From positions 1 through 64,000 of the forward strand of contig CAJFVO010000008.1 in assembly GCA_904420555.1 (NCBI GenBank): DNA of 64,000 nt. Reading direction: 5' to 3'. A program made the position numbers and the translations under genes. The notes under the pieces were generated by a model. The model did no database searches. It worked only from the letters and a program-made list of their open reading frames with translations, and had not been told where the DNA came from. The DNA is from Candidatus Heritagella intestinalis. GTDB lineage: Bacteria > Bacillota > Clostridia > Oscillospirales > Acutalibacteraceae. The stretch's first letter is position 1, and every line of letters starts with the position of its first letter. This document shows, piece after piece, positions 25,411 through 34,511 of this stretch.

Positions 25411-28400
25411 GGAAACGATGAAAAACAAATTGACGTATCGGCTCCTTTCTCTCCTGCTGTCGGTAGCGATGGTAATGACCATGCTGCCGGTAACGGCCTG
25501 GGCAGAAGTGTCTTCCCAGGGGGAGACGGCCACTTATACGGTGACAGTGAAAGAGCCAAACCCTGATCGAAAACCGTGGGAAATCTGGAAACCTAAGGAA
25601 ATTGCTGTTTCCGGCGCCACAGTAGAGGTCTGGGGAGAAGGACAGGAAGAGGCGGCTGCTTCTGCAACGACCGATGAGGATGGTAAGGCAGAGCTTTCCT
25701 GGGCGATGGATGATTCCATCCCCCAGTGGACTTGCCGAATCTCCAAGCTGGGATACGGGGAACAGGAGCTTGAAATTGATCCCCTTTCCAATGAGACGGA
25801 GAGTACGGTGATTTTGAATCAGACGGCCTATCTGGTTGTAGGTGAAAGTGAAGATGAGAGTGAAGAGGTTCCACTTCAGGGTGTTACAATAAAATTCATC
25901 CCTAAAGATGGGGAGTCTGGAGAGCCTATAACGATTATGACGGACGAAGACGGCCAGTTCTATATTGCCGGACAGTTAGAGGAAAAGGTAGCATATGATC
26001 TGGAGATCACGCTTAGTGGGTATAAACCCTTAACGGTAGAATCTTTCGATCCGGCTATTACCGAATACAAATTGCAAAAGCTCGATGGAAACGAAGTGTA
26101 TTTTAATAAAGAGGAATTTCACGCAACGTTTGGTGAGGAAATTGAAGATTATCCGGAGCTTGTTTTTGATCCAAAAGAATCTGGAACAGGACGTAAGATC
26201 GAATATTCCATAGATCTCCCTGGCAAGGTAGCGGATATTGATCGTGAAACTGGTGAACTGACGATCCTTCACACGGGAAGAGCTACGGTTACCGCAACGG
26301 TGGAGGCTAATGAACAGTATGAAAGAGCAAAGGCTACCTACACTTTAATTGTTGAGAAGGCGAAGCCGGAATTGAAATTTGCATTTTCGGAGAATACTTT
26401 TTCAGATGGAGATGGTACAGAGAAAACCCCCTATGTGCTGACCTATGGTACTGATTTAAGGGATGGTCTGAAAATAGAGGTGACATCTACCAATTCCGAA
26501 GAAGAGAATTTTAATTATGAGGTCGAGTCATTCTCTGCAGAAGAAAATGAAGACAATAGTCCGTATTTTGACCCGAAGGATCCTTCCCTTTTGCGGTTTG
26601 GCGATGGTTGGACAGGAAAAGCCCATATTCAGGTAAGCCAAGAAAAAACGGAAAATTATTCTGAGGCAAAAGCAGATTGCTGGATTGAAGTACGCTATGC
26701 GGAAATTGATGATTCTGCTTATCAGATGGAGCCGGAGGTTCCAAATAACTGGTATAATGCAGATATTACCATAAAGGCCAATCCTGGCTATACTCTCAGC
26801 ACGAGTGGAGAGTATACCAAGAATGATTGGGAGGCTACTCTTACTTTTGAACTTGAGAAATTTAAAGAAGGAAATAACAAAATAACATTTTATGTTAAAA
26901 ATGTTGATGGTAAGATTGGTAAAATTTCAAAATCCGTCAATGTAGACAAGAGTGCCCCCAATGTCTCCATTTACGTAGACGAAGAAGGAAAGGATTGGTT
27001 AGATAGCTTATTCAGCTTTTTCAGACGCGAAGTAGAAAAGAAACCCGAGTTGATTTTTGATGTAAAAGCAGAAGACGATGTTTCTCAACTTCAGTCTGTA
27101 GAGTATTATATTGAAGATGGCGCCGAGAACTTTTATTATATAAAAGACAAAGAAAGTCTCAAGCTGAATACAGACGAAATCGAAGAAAATGGCCAGGACA
27201 AGTGGCAATCCGTAGATGGAAAAATCGAAATTGGACAGGAACAGAGCTTCGTCTTGTATGTAAAAGCTACGGACAACGCTGGCAATGTGAAGTATGCTGC
27301 TACCAACGGTGTGATTTTTGAAGGTGTCGCACCAGAGATTGAAATTGCTCCTGCTATAGATCCAGATGAGTCTTCTGGATATTATAATGCTGCCAGTTGC
27401 GATGAGGAAGGCAATATTCCCTTGAAGGTGACGGTAACGGACCAGCACACCAATTGGGAAGAAGGAACGGCTTCTCCGGATTCTGGCTTAAAAGAGGTAA
27501 AGTATGCTATTTGGGATGACACTAAAGAGAATGAACCGGAAGATCTGAACTATACAACTCTCTGGCCGGACAATGATAATACAGATTCTGGTTCCCCTAC
27601 CTATGGAAAACTCACTAGGGAAATTACAGAAACGATCAAGGTGAACACTGCCGAACATAACTATGATAATGTTACGGTGAAGGTAGTGGCAATCGATAAT
27701 GCTGGAAATCAAAGCAACGCTGCATACCACACTTTGCATATTGACATTGCTTCTCCGAAAATCCGGGTGGAGTTTGACAATACGGAGCCTGTACGCGTAG
27801 AGGACGAGCACGAGTATTACGATAGCGTTCGTACCGCTACAGTTACTATCACCGAACGTCCCTCTGGTTTCAACGAAGAGAGAGCTAAAGATAGCATCAT
27901 TGAAGGAATTTCTGCTGTCAATATTTCTGGAAACCAAGTTGAAAGCGCTTGCACTATTGAGAAGGTAGAAGAGCATATTGATGAAGAGAATCTTGATGAT
28001 TCCACCTATACTTTTAAAGTGACTTTCCCTGGCAGCGCCAATTATGACTTCTGCCCGACCTATACGGATAATGCTGGGAATGCGAACGAGCTGGTACAGC
28101 CTACGCCTTGGACCTTTACCGTGGATACGGACGTGCCGGAAGGTAAGGTATATGTGGATACAAATGAGTGGGGCACGCTCATCGAGACCCTTACCTTTGG
28201 GATTTTCAGTGATGATAAATTTGAAATTTCTTTCTATGGCAATGATAAAACCAGCCCGATTGAAATGGCCTATCATATTGAAAAAAGCAGCACTTCTGCT
28301 CTGACTCTGAAAGAGTTGGAAAAGCTGGAAGACAAAGACTGGAAGGAAGTGGAAAATCGCTTTACGATTGAAGGACCGCAAGCATTTACGGTTTATTTGA

Positions 28401-31400
28401 GAGTAACCGATTATGCAGGGCATATCCACTATGTCAGTTCTGATGGCCATATTCTGGATAATGATGATCCGACTGTCTCTATTACAGCAAAAACAGAGCC
28501 TACCAGTGAAAATGGGTACTACAATCAGACAATCGAGAAGATTGAGTTGGAAGTTAAGGCGGAAGACTTGATTGAGAACTGGGATTCCCAAAAAAATGGT
28601 CTGGCCCCCAGTGCAGGTCTAAAAGAAGTCAAATATGCTATCTGGAATGACACTGCAGAGAATGAACCGGAAGATCTGAACTATACAACTCTTTGGCCGT
28701 CCGATATTGACTTTACAGATTCGGAATCTTATCCTACCTATGAAGAACTCCCCAGAGAAATTACAGAAACAATCGAGGTGGACACTGCCGAACATAATTA
28801 TGATAATGTTACAGTGAAGGTACTGGCGGTAGATAACGCTGGAAATTATAGCGAAGCTGCATATTACACTTTGCATATCGACATTACTTCTCCGGAAATC
28901 CAGGTGGAGTTTGACGATACGAAGCCTGTACGCGAAGAGGATGGCCGCGGATATTACGATAGTGCCCGAACTGCTACAGTTACCATCACCGAGCGTCCCT
29001 CTGGATTCGAGGCAATGAAGGCAACAGGGAGTATCGTTGATGGGATTTCCGCTTCCAATATTTCCGGTCATGATGATTCAGGTAACCTTTCTGAGGATAC
29101 CTATAATATCGGAGAATGGACAGAGAATAAGGATCTGTTGGACCCCGACAATACCACGTATACTACTACAGTGACCTTCCATGGCAGCGCCAAGTATGAT
29201 TTCCAGGTTTCCTATACGGATAATGCTGGGAATGTTAACAACGAGCCTGTGGAGTATACAGGCATCACTCCCCAGCTCTTTACGGTGGATATAGTCGAAC
29301 CCTACGGTGCAGTTTCTGTAGAAGAAAACATATGGAAAGAGCTTATTAAAACCCTGACTTTCGGAATTTGGTATCAGGACCCTGTAACTGCTACAGCGGA
29401 AGCCGGAGATATCACCAGTCCCATCGAATCTGTGAAATATTTCAAAACGTCGGATACCACGGCAAAAAGCCGGGAAGATTTGGATGCGGTTACGGAATGG
29501 AGCCCCTCTCCGGTTGTAATTGGCCCCAATGAACACGCAGTAGTCTATGTGAAGATTACCGACTATGCGGATAATGTGAACTATATCAGTACTAATGGTA
29601 TTATCGTTGACGACAATCCTCCCAAGGCGGAAAAAGTCGCTCCGGAAGTTACCCTGACGCCGGAGCAGCCGGTGAATGGTTTGTACCGAAATGATGTAAA
29701 AGTGGATATATCCGTTGAGGATCCTACTGTGAATGATACCTATTCTGGACTGAAGGAAGTTTCCTATGTAGTAACCAGCTTAGGTGAAGTAACACAGAGT
29801 GAGACTTTGATGCAAATGACCGATGATGATCCTGACTATGGAAAACTGGATCCTAACTATGACGGTACTATTACTGTGGACAAAAATATTAATAACAGTA
29901 ATGACGTCACGGTAACGGTTTATGCAGAGGATAACGCCGGTAATCGCACGGAGCGGTCCATTGATTTGAAAATCGATGTGACCCGTCCGGACATTGATGT
30001 CTCTTATAGTAACAATAATGGAGATACCTCCTTTGGCAGTAACACGTATTTTAATGCTAACCGCACAGCAACCATTGTGATTACAGAGCGCAACTTTGAT
30101 CCCAAGGATGTGAAGGTAAATATCCGCAATACAGATGGGGCGATCCCCAGTATTTCTGGGTGGACGACCCGGAGAGCTTCTGGTAATGGTGATGGAACAA
30201 CCCATACCGCTACAGTAACCTATAGTGCTGATGGCGACTATACATTTGATATTGAGTATACTGATGAAGCAGGAAATCGCAATACAGAAGTAAGTTACGG
30301 AAACTCCATCGCACCGCAGAAGTTTACCATTGATAAAACCGATCCGGTAGTTCGCGTCTCCTATGACAATAACCAAGCAGCCAATGGGGATTTTTACAGA
30401 AATGCCCGTACGGCTACTATTACGGTTACAGAGCATAATTTTGAAACATCCAGAATGAATATCTCTCTGCGTGCTACCAACGACGGCAAAGAATCGTCTA
30501 TACCTTCTGTCAGTGGGTGGAGCAGCCGTGGCGATGTCCATACAGCGACGATTCGTTTTGCAGAAGACGGATATTATACCTTTGACCTGACGTATGCTGA
30601 TATGGCGAATAACCGGGCAGCAGAGTTTGCTCAGCAATCGTTCTATATTGACCAAACAGCACCTGAAGTCCGCATTACTGGTTTGTCTGATCATTCTGCT
30701 AATAAAGACAAAGGAAATATTGGTTTTGTTTTGGAAAGTACGGATATCAATTTTGACACCTTTACTCCAGAATTGACAGCAGTGATTCGAACGGAAAATG
30801 GCTATGAAACTGTGCCAGTAGAAGGTAAAATTACTTCTATCAATCATGGTAAACGGTTTGTAGTGGAAAATCTGGAAGAAGACGGCGTTTATACATTGAC
30901 AGCGTCAATTACTGATAAAGCTGGAAACGGTTTTAAAACCGTACAACTACTGGATGCAGAGGGAACCCCTTATACTGCAGATCGTACTTCTGATGATGCT
31001 CTTCTGACTTTCTCGGTTAATCGAAATGGTTCTGTGTTCCGTCCGTCTGACACAACTTTGGAGGTAACAGACCGGTATTACATCAAAAATGTAAACGGCG
31101 ATATTGTTATCGAAGAAGTGAATGCAGATCCCTTGAAAAAGCATGTCGTTCGGTTGAATGGAGAAATTCTAGCGGAAGGAACGGATTATTCGGTAAAGGA
31201 AACTGGTGGAAACGGAGAGTGGAATCAGTATACCTATACGATTTTCAAATCTCTGTTCGAAGCTGAAGGAGAGTATAAAATCGTAATCGAATCAATCGAT
31301 GGCGCTGACAGCACTGCTTTCAGTGATATTAAGAATGCAGAGGTTTCCTTTGTAGTAGACCGGACAGCTCCTATTGTAACGGTTTCGGGCTTGGAATCCG

Positions 31401-31837
31401 GCGGGCGTTATCAAGAGGAGAATCATACAGTTACAATGATTCCTGCCGATGATGGAGGAAAGTTGGCTACATTGAAGCTGACAGTCAGCGATGCTGAACA
31501 AAATCAGGTGGCAGAATATCAGTGGTCCGGAGAAGAACTGGAAACGGCTCTGCAGGAAGGAGAAGGAGCTGTTACCGCTGAGATTCCATCTGGATTGGAT
31601 ATGAATGTAAAGATTGTCTGTACAGATGCGGCAGCTGATACACCTGAGGAAACAGGAAATACATTTGAAAAGGCTTATGAGGATATTACAGTATCCGGAC
31701 AGTGGTATGTGATTTTCTATGCTAATAAGCCTCTCTTCTACGGATGTATTGCCGGAGTAGCAGTACTCGTAGCTGCTCTCGTTGTGTTCTTGATTCTTTG
31801 GAAGAAAAAATCTAACCGCAGGGAGGAACAGTCTTAA
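25403..31837 (+). CDS. Giant membrane-anchored Ig-like surface protein
   Basis: This is a 2144-residue protein. A Sec signal peptide (LLSLLLSVAMVMTMLPVTAWA, cleavage near residue 35) is followed by two carboxypeptidase-regulatory/Cna-B-like beta domains (about 45-230), a BIg-like domain, then many Ig-like modules with recurring YYDS.RTATVTITERPSGF and DNAGN signatures. A 377-residue (1131-bp) block is duplicated: positions near 27485 and 28616 start matching copies. The C-terminus is a membrane helix (YGCIAGVAVLVAALVVFLIL) and a KKKSNRREE tail, with no LPXTG sorting signal. It is probably a long adhesin or stalk. It ends the Tad block and overlaps the previous gene. Confidence 0.85.
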   Translation: MSKETMKNKLTYRLLSLLLSVAMVMTMLPVTAWAEVSSQGETATYTVTVKEPNPDRKPWEIWKPKEIAVSGATVEVWGEGQEEAAASATTDEDGKAELSWAMDDSIPQWTCRISKLGYGEQELEIDPLSNETESTVILNQTAYLVVGESEDESEEVPLQGVTIKFIPKDGESGEPITIMTDEDGQFYIAGQLEEKVAYDLEITLSGYKPLTVESFDPAITEYKLQKLDGNEVYFNKEEFHATFGEEIEDYPELVFDPKESGTGRKIEYSIDLPGKVADIDRETGELTILHTGRATVTATVEANEQYERAKATYTLIVEKAKPELKFAFSENTFSDGDGTEKTPYVLTYGTDLRDGLKIEVTSTNSEEENFNYEVESFSAEENEDNSPYFDPKDPSLLRFGDGWTGKAHIQVSQEKTENYSEAKADCWIEVRYAEIDDSAYQMEPEVPNNWYNADITIKANPGYTLSTSGEYTKNDWEATLTFELEKFKEGNNKITFYVKNVDGKIGKISKSVNVDKSAPNVSIYVDEEGKDWLDSLFSFFRREVEKKPELIFDVKAEDDVSQLQSVEYYIEDGAENFYYIKDKESLKLNTDEIEENGQDKWQSVDGKIEIGQEQSFVLYVKATDNAGNVKYAATNGVIFEGVAPEIEIAPAIDPDESSGYYNAASCDEEGNIPLKVTVTDQHTNWEEGTASPDSGLKEVKYAIWDDTKENEPEDLNYTTLWPDNDNTDSGSPTYGKLTREITETIKVNTAEHNYDNVTVKVVAIDNAGNQSNAAYHTLHIDIASPKIRVEFDNTEPVRVEDEHEYYDSVRTATVTITERPSGFNEERAKDSIIEGISAVNISGNQVESACTIEKVEEHIDEENLDDSTYTFKVTFPGSANYDFCPTYTDNAGNANELVQPTPWTFTVDTDVPEGKVYVDTNEWGTLIETLTFGIFSDDKFEISFYGNDKTSPIEMAYHIEKSSTSALTLKELEKLEDKDWKEVENRFTIEGPQAFTVYLRVTDYAGHIHYVSSDGHILDNDDPTVSITAKTEPTSENGYYNQTIEKIELEVKAEDLIENWDSQKNGLAPSAGLKEVKYAIWNDTAENEPEDLNYTTLWPSDIDFTDSESYPTYEELPREITETIEVDTAEHNYDNVTVKVLAVDNAGNYSEAAYYTLHIDITSPEIQVEFDDTKPVREEDGRGYYDSARTATVTITERPSGFEAMKATGSIVDGISASNISGHDDSGNLSEDTYNIGEWTENKDLLDPDNTTYTTTVTFHGSAKYDFQVSYTDNAGNVNNEPVEYTGITPQLFTVDIVEPYGAVSVEENIWKELIKTLTFGIWYQDPVTATAEAGDITSPIESVKYFKTSDTTAKSREDLDAVTEWSPSPVVIGPNEHAVVYVKITDYADNVNYISTNGIIVDDNPPKAEKVAPEVTLTPEQPVNGLYRNDVKVDISVEDPTVNDTYSGLKEVSYVVTSLGEVTQSETLMQMTDDDPDYGKLDPNYDGTITVDKNINNSNDVTVTVYAEDNAGNRTERSIDLKIDVTRPDIDVSYSNNNGDTSFGSNTYFNANRTATIVITERNFDPKDVKVNIRNTDGAIPSISGWTTRRASGNGDGTTHTATVTYSADGDYTFDIEYTDEAGNRNTEVSYGNSIAPQKFTIDKTDPVVRVSYDNNQAANGDFYRNARTATITVTEHNFETSRMNISLRATNDGKESSIPSVSGWSSRGDVHTATIRFAEDGYYTFDLTYADMANNRAAEFAQQSFYIDQTAPEVRITGLSDHSANKDKGNIGFVLESTDINFDTFTPELTAVIRTENGYETVPVEGKITSINHGKRFVVENLEEDGVYTLTASITDKAGNGFKTVQLLDAEGTPYTADRTSDDALLTFSVNRNGSVFRPSDTTLEVTDRYYIKNVNGDIVIEEVNADPLKKHVVRLNGEILAEGTDYSVKETGGNGEWNQYTYTIFKSLFEAEGEYKIVIESIDGADSTAFSDIKNAEVSFVVDRTAPIVTVSGLESGGRYQEENHTVTMIPADDGGKLATLKLTVSDAEQNQVAEYQWSGEELETALQEGEGAVTAEIPSGLDMNVKIVCTDAAADTPEETGNTFEKAYEDITVSGQWYVIFYANKPLFYGCIAGVAVLVAALVVFLILWKKKSNRREEQS

Positions 31838-31890
31838 ATTTTAGTTCTGACTCCAGCGGAAGGGCAATTGAAGTTTAATAGCTAAAAGGC

Positions 31891-31933
31891 AAAAGGGATA
31901 TTGATGACGAAATTTGTCATCAATATCCCTTTT
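31891..31933. terminator. Strong bidirectional terminator closing the Tad block
   Basis: A perfect 18-bp stem (AAAAGGGATATTGATGAC with its complement) and a 7-base loop are followed by T-rich sequence on both strands. It insulates the Tad block from the convergent HMA gene. Confidence 0.9.
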
Positions 31934-32023
31934 CTTCATTTAGACACAATAGGTTTTCACAGGCAAGCTCTTTTACTTGGTGAATTTAAGAAAACGCCCA
32001 ACAACAAAAGAAAATGGAGAAAA

Positions 32024-32293
32024 TCAGCCTCGGCGGGACTTGCGGAAAGAAGAGAACAATCCTTTCTTTTCAAAAGGCGCTTTGGAAAGGGAGAGTACCT
32101 GATACCCAGTGCGGTCGATCACAGCCCGCAAAGCAGATTCATCCAGCTCTTTTTCCGAAAGAATCGTTGTCTGCTTCTTTTTGTGAGAAGATTCCACTTT
32201 CTTGACGGGAAAAGCATTGCGAATCGCATCGTTGATGTGGGATTCGCACATGCCGCACTGCATACCTTCGATGGATAGGGTATACTGTATCAT
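32024..32293 (-). CDS. Small heavy-metal-associated (HMA) domain protein
   Basis: This 89-residue protein has an HMA fold start, SIEGMQCGMCESHINDAIR, with the metal-binding C-x-x-C as CGMC, and a basic C-terminal tail (KKGLFSSFRKSRRG). From memory, close relatives in Clostridia sit beside ferrous-iron transporter (feo) genes; here the gene is alone. The ATG at 32293 has AAGGGAAG about 12 bases upstream. The ATG at 32314 has no ribosome site. A palindrome resembling a DtxR-type box lies just upstream, pointing to iron or manganese control rather than copper. Confidence 0.75.
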   Translation of the reverse strand: MIQYTLSIEGMQCGMCESHINDAIRNAFPVKKVESSHKKKQTTILSEKELDESALRAVIDRTGYQVLSLSKAPFEKKGLFSSFRKSRRG

Positions 32294-32323
32294 TGCCGGT
32301 TCACTTCCCTTCATGCAATTTGG

Positions 32324-32341
32324 TTAGTTTATGCTAACTAA
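32324..32341. promoter_or_regulatory. DtxR/IdeR-like operator upstream of the HMA gene
   Basis: TTAGTTTATGCTAACTAA has perfect 6-base arms (TTAGTT/AACTAA) and resembles the TTAGGTTAG-CTAACCTAA class bound by iron- or manganese-dependent DtxR-family repressors. It overlaps the probable -10 region of the minus-strand promoter, as a repressor site would. Confidence 0.55.
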
Positions 32342-32404
32342 ATTTTATCATATTCTCCCGCTGCTGTCAAGGCGCTTCTAACGGAAATCCGGAACGGGGC
32401 ATAA

Positions 32405-32438
32405 CGAAACGGACGCCCCGGAAATCCCGGAGCGTCCG
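32405..32438 (-). terminator. Terminator of the pyruvate kinase gene
   Basis: A GC-rich stem (CGGACGC...GCGTCCG with an inner CCGG/CCGG pair) reads into TTTCGTT on the minus strand, about 35 bases past the pyk stop. Confidence 0.7.
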
Positions 32439-32470
32439 CATTGCAGCAGTTCTATTTTTAGAAAGAAGGG

Positions 32471-34219
32471 TTAATTGTGCTGGCCGCCGGAAACAACGCC
32501 CTTAGCAGCGTCAACGGTCACGGTGGTGCCGCTCTTCAGCAGGGAGGTGGCGTATTCTGCGCCTACGATTACCGGCTTATCCAGGGCCAAACCTACGATA
32601 GCCGCATGGGAGTCCACGCCTTCTTTTTCGGTTACGATGGCGGAAGCCCGGCGCATCTGGGGCAGGATGTCGTTGGTGGTGTAGGGGATTACCAGAATAT
32701 CCCCATCGTGTAATTCCTTAATGGCCTCCTCTTCGTCCTTGCAGACACATAGGTTGCCGGTAACAGAGCCCTTGGTAATCCCTACGCCGGAAACCCGCAC
32801 ATCACCCACCAGCTGAACCTTCAGCAGGTTGGTAGTACCGGAAACGCCCAGGGGCACACCGGTGGTGATGACCACCATATCGCCGTTGTCTACCAGGCCG
32901 GCAGCGCTGGCTACGCTGACTACATGGTCAAAGAGCTCGTCGGTATTGCTCTTCTCCTCCACCATAATGGGGCGTACACCCCAGGAGAGGTTCATCTGGC
33001 GATATACCTTCGGCTCAGTAGTGCCGCTGATAATGGGACACTCGGGACGGAAACGGGAGATCATCCGGGCGGTGCGGCCGGATTTGGAAACGGTGATAAT
33101 GGCCCGGGCTCCCAGGTCGTGGGCAGTGGTGCAGGTAGCGTGGGAAATGGCCATGGTCACATTGGGCTGATCCAGCTGGCCGCGCTTGTCGAAACGGGCC
33201 TTATAATCGATGTCCTCTTCCGTACGCACGGCAATCCGGATCATGGTTTTCAGGGACTCAATGGGATAATCGCCGGCAGCGGTCTCGCCGGAGAGCATGA
33301 TGGCGCTGGTGCCGTCATAAATAGCGTTGGCCACGTCTGTAGATTCTGCACGGGTGGGACGGGGGTTCTTCATCATGGAGTCCAGCATCTGGGTGGCAGT
33401 GATGACCTGCTTGCCGGCCAGATAGGCCTTTTTGATGAGCTCCTTCTGGATGACCGGGATCTCTTCCAGGGGGATTTCTACGCCCAGGTCGCCGCGGGCC
33501 ACCATGATGCCGTCGGCCACGTTGATAATCTCGTCGATATTCCGTACGCCGTCAATATTTTCAATCTTGGCGATGATGCGGATATCGTGATTCCCCATGC
33601 TTTCCAGAAGAGCGCGCATTTCCAGAATATCATCGGCGGTGCGGGTGAAGGAAGCAGCGATAAAGTCGAAGTCCTCCTTCACGGCAAATTCCAGGTCCTT
33701 GCGGTCCTGTTCGCTGATGAAGGGCAGGGAGAGCTGGACGCCGGGAACGTTGATGCTCTTACGGGAAGATACCGGGCCGCCGTTGATCACGCGGCAGACA
33801 ATATCCGTGTCGGTGTAGGACTCCACTCGCAGCTCGATCAGGCCGTCGTCAATGAGAATACGGGTACCCACCGACACATCCTGGGGAAGGCCGGCGAAGG
33901 TGATGGAGGCAATGGATTCGTTGCCCATTACTTCGCGGGTGGTCAAGGTGAACTGGCTTCCGGGTTCCAGCATAACCTTGGGCGGGTCGAACTGCTTCAC
34001 GCGGATTTCGGGGCCTTTGGTATCCAGGAGCAAAGCTACCGGCAGGTCCAATTCTTCCCGCAGGGCCTTGACCTTGTCGGCCCGGACCTTCTGCTCCGCA
34101 TGGGTCTGGTGGGAAAAGTTCAGCCGGACTACGTCCACACCGGATTCCATAAGCTGCCGGAGAACGTCCCCTTTGTCAGTGGCGGGGCCCAGGGTGCAGA
34201 TGATTTTCGTCTTCCTCAT
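32471..34219 (-). CDS. pyk: Pyruvate kinase with C-terminal PEP-utilizing domain
   Basis: This 582-residue enzyme converts phosphoenolpyruvate and ADP to pyruvate and ATP. Visible are the N-terminal TKIICTLGPAT, LLLDTKGPEIRV, the catalytic MVARGDLGVEIP, and the allosteric C domain. An extra C-terminal domain of about 100 residues follows, with GVDSHAAIVGLALDKP, the phosphohistidine-domain motif also found in PEP synthases. The longer form is usual in Bacilli and Clostridia. The gene is transcribed alone from a good promoter at 34362-34390. Confidence 0.95.
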   Translation of the reverse strand: MRKTKIICTLGPATDKGDVLRQLMESGVDVVRLNFSHQTHAEQKVRADKVKALREELDLPVALLLDTKGPEIRVKQFDPPKVMLEPGSQFTLTTREVMGNESIASITFAGLPQDVSVGTRILIDDGLIELRVESYTDTDIVCRVINGGPVSSRKSINVPGVQLSLPFISEQDRKDLEFAVKEDFDFIAASFTRTADDILEMRALLESMGNHDIRIIAKIENIDGVRNIDEIINVADGIMVARGDLGVEIPLEEIPVIQKELIKKAYLAGKQVITATQMLDSMMKNPRPTRAESTDVANAIYDGTSAIMLSGETAAGDYPIESLKTMIRIAVRTEEDIDYKARFDKRGQLDQPNVTMAISHATCTTAHDLGARAIITVSKSGRTARMISRFRPECPIISGTTEPKVYRQMNLSWGVRPIMVEEKSNTDELFDHVVSVASAAGLVDNGDMVVITTGVPLGVSGTTNLLKVQLVGDVRVSGVGITKGSVTGNLCVCKDEEEAIKELHDGDILVIPYTTNDILPQMRRASAIVTEKEGVDSHAAIVGLALDKPVIVGAEYATSLLKSGTTVTVDAAKGVVSGGQHN

Positions 34220-34361
34220 GATGATTCACGACTCCCATCTAAAAATATTTTTGAAAGAATAAGGGTTGCAGATAAAATAGAAATCCCTGTATGGCAAACG
34301 CAGGAAAGTCCCTGTCTTGCCGGGCATTTCTTTTCGAAATCCACAGAATCTCCTGGTTCTT

Positions 34362-34390
34362 ATTATAATAGATTTATGGAATAATTGCAA
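34362..34390 (-). promoter_or_regulatory. pyk promoter
   Basis: On the minus strand, TTGCAA (34390-34385), a 17-base spacer and TATAAT (34367-34362) lie about 140 bases upstream of the start codon, leaving a long leader in which I see no clear riboswitch. Confidence 0.6.
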
Positions 34391-34456
34391 TTCCTGTTGC
34401 GTAAAGATTCTGAAAAGGCCGGATTTTAGGAAATCTCCGGAAAACCGGGAAAAGAG

Positions 34457-34485
34457 TTGAATTTTGGGCGGCTTCCCGGTACAAT
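34457..34485 (+). promoter_or_regulatory. Promoter of the VanY-like gene
   Basis: TTGAAT (34457-34462), a 17-base spacer and TACAAT (34480-34485) lie about 27 bases before the GTG start. Confidence 0.55.
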
Positions 34486-34511
34486 AAGAGAAAGCAAAAT
34501 GGAGAAGCACG

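Noticed and set aside
25403..31837. Sortase-anchored adhesin
   Set aside because: No LPXTG-type motif precedes the C-terminal helix, and no sortase gene is in the window.
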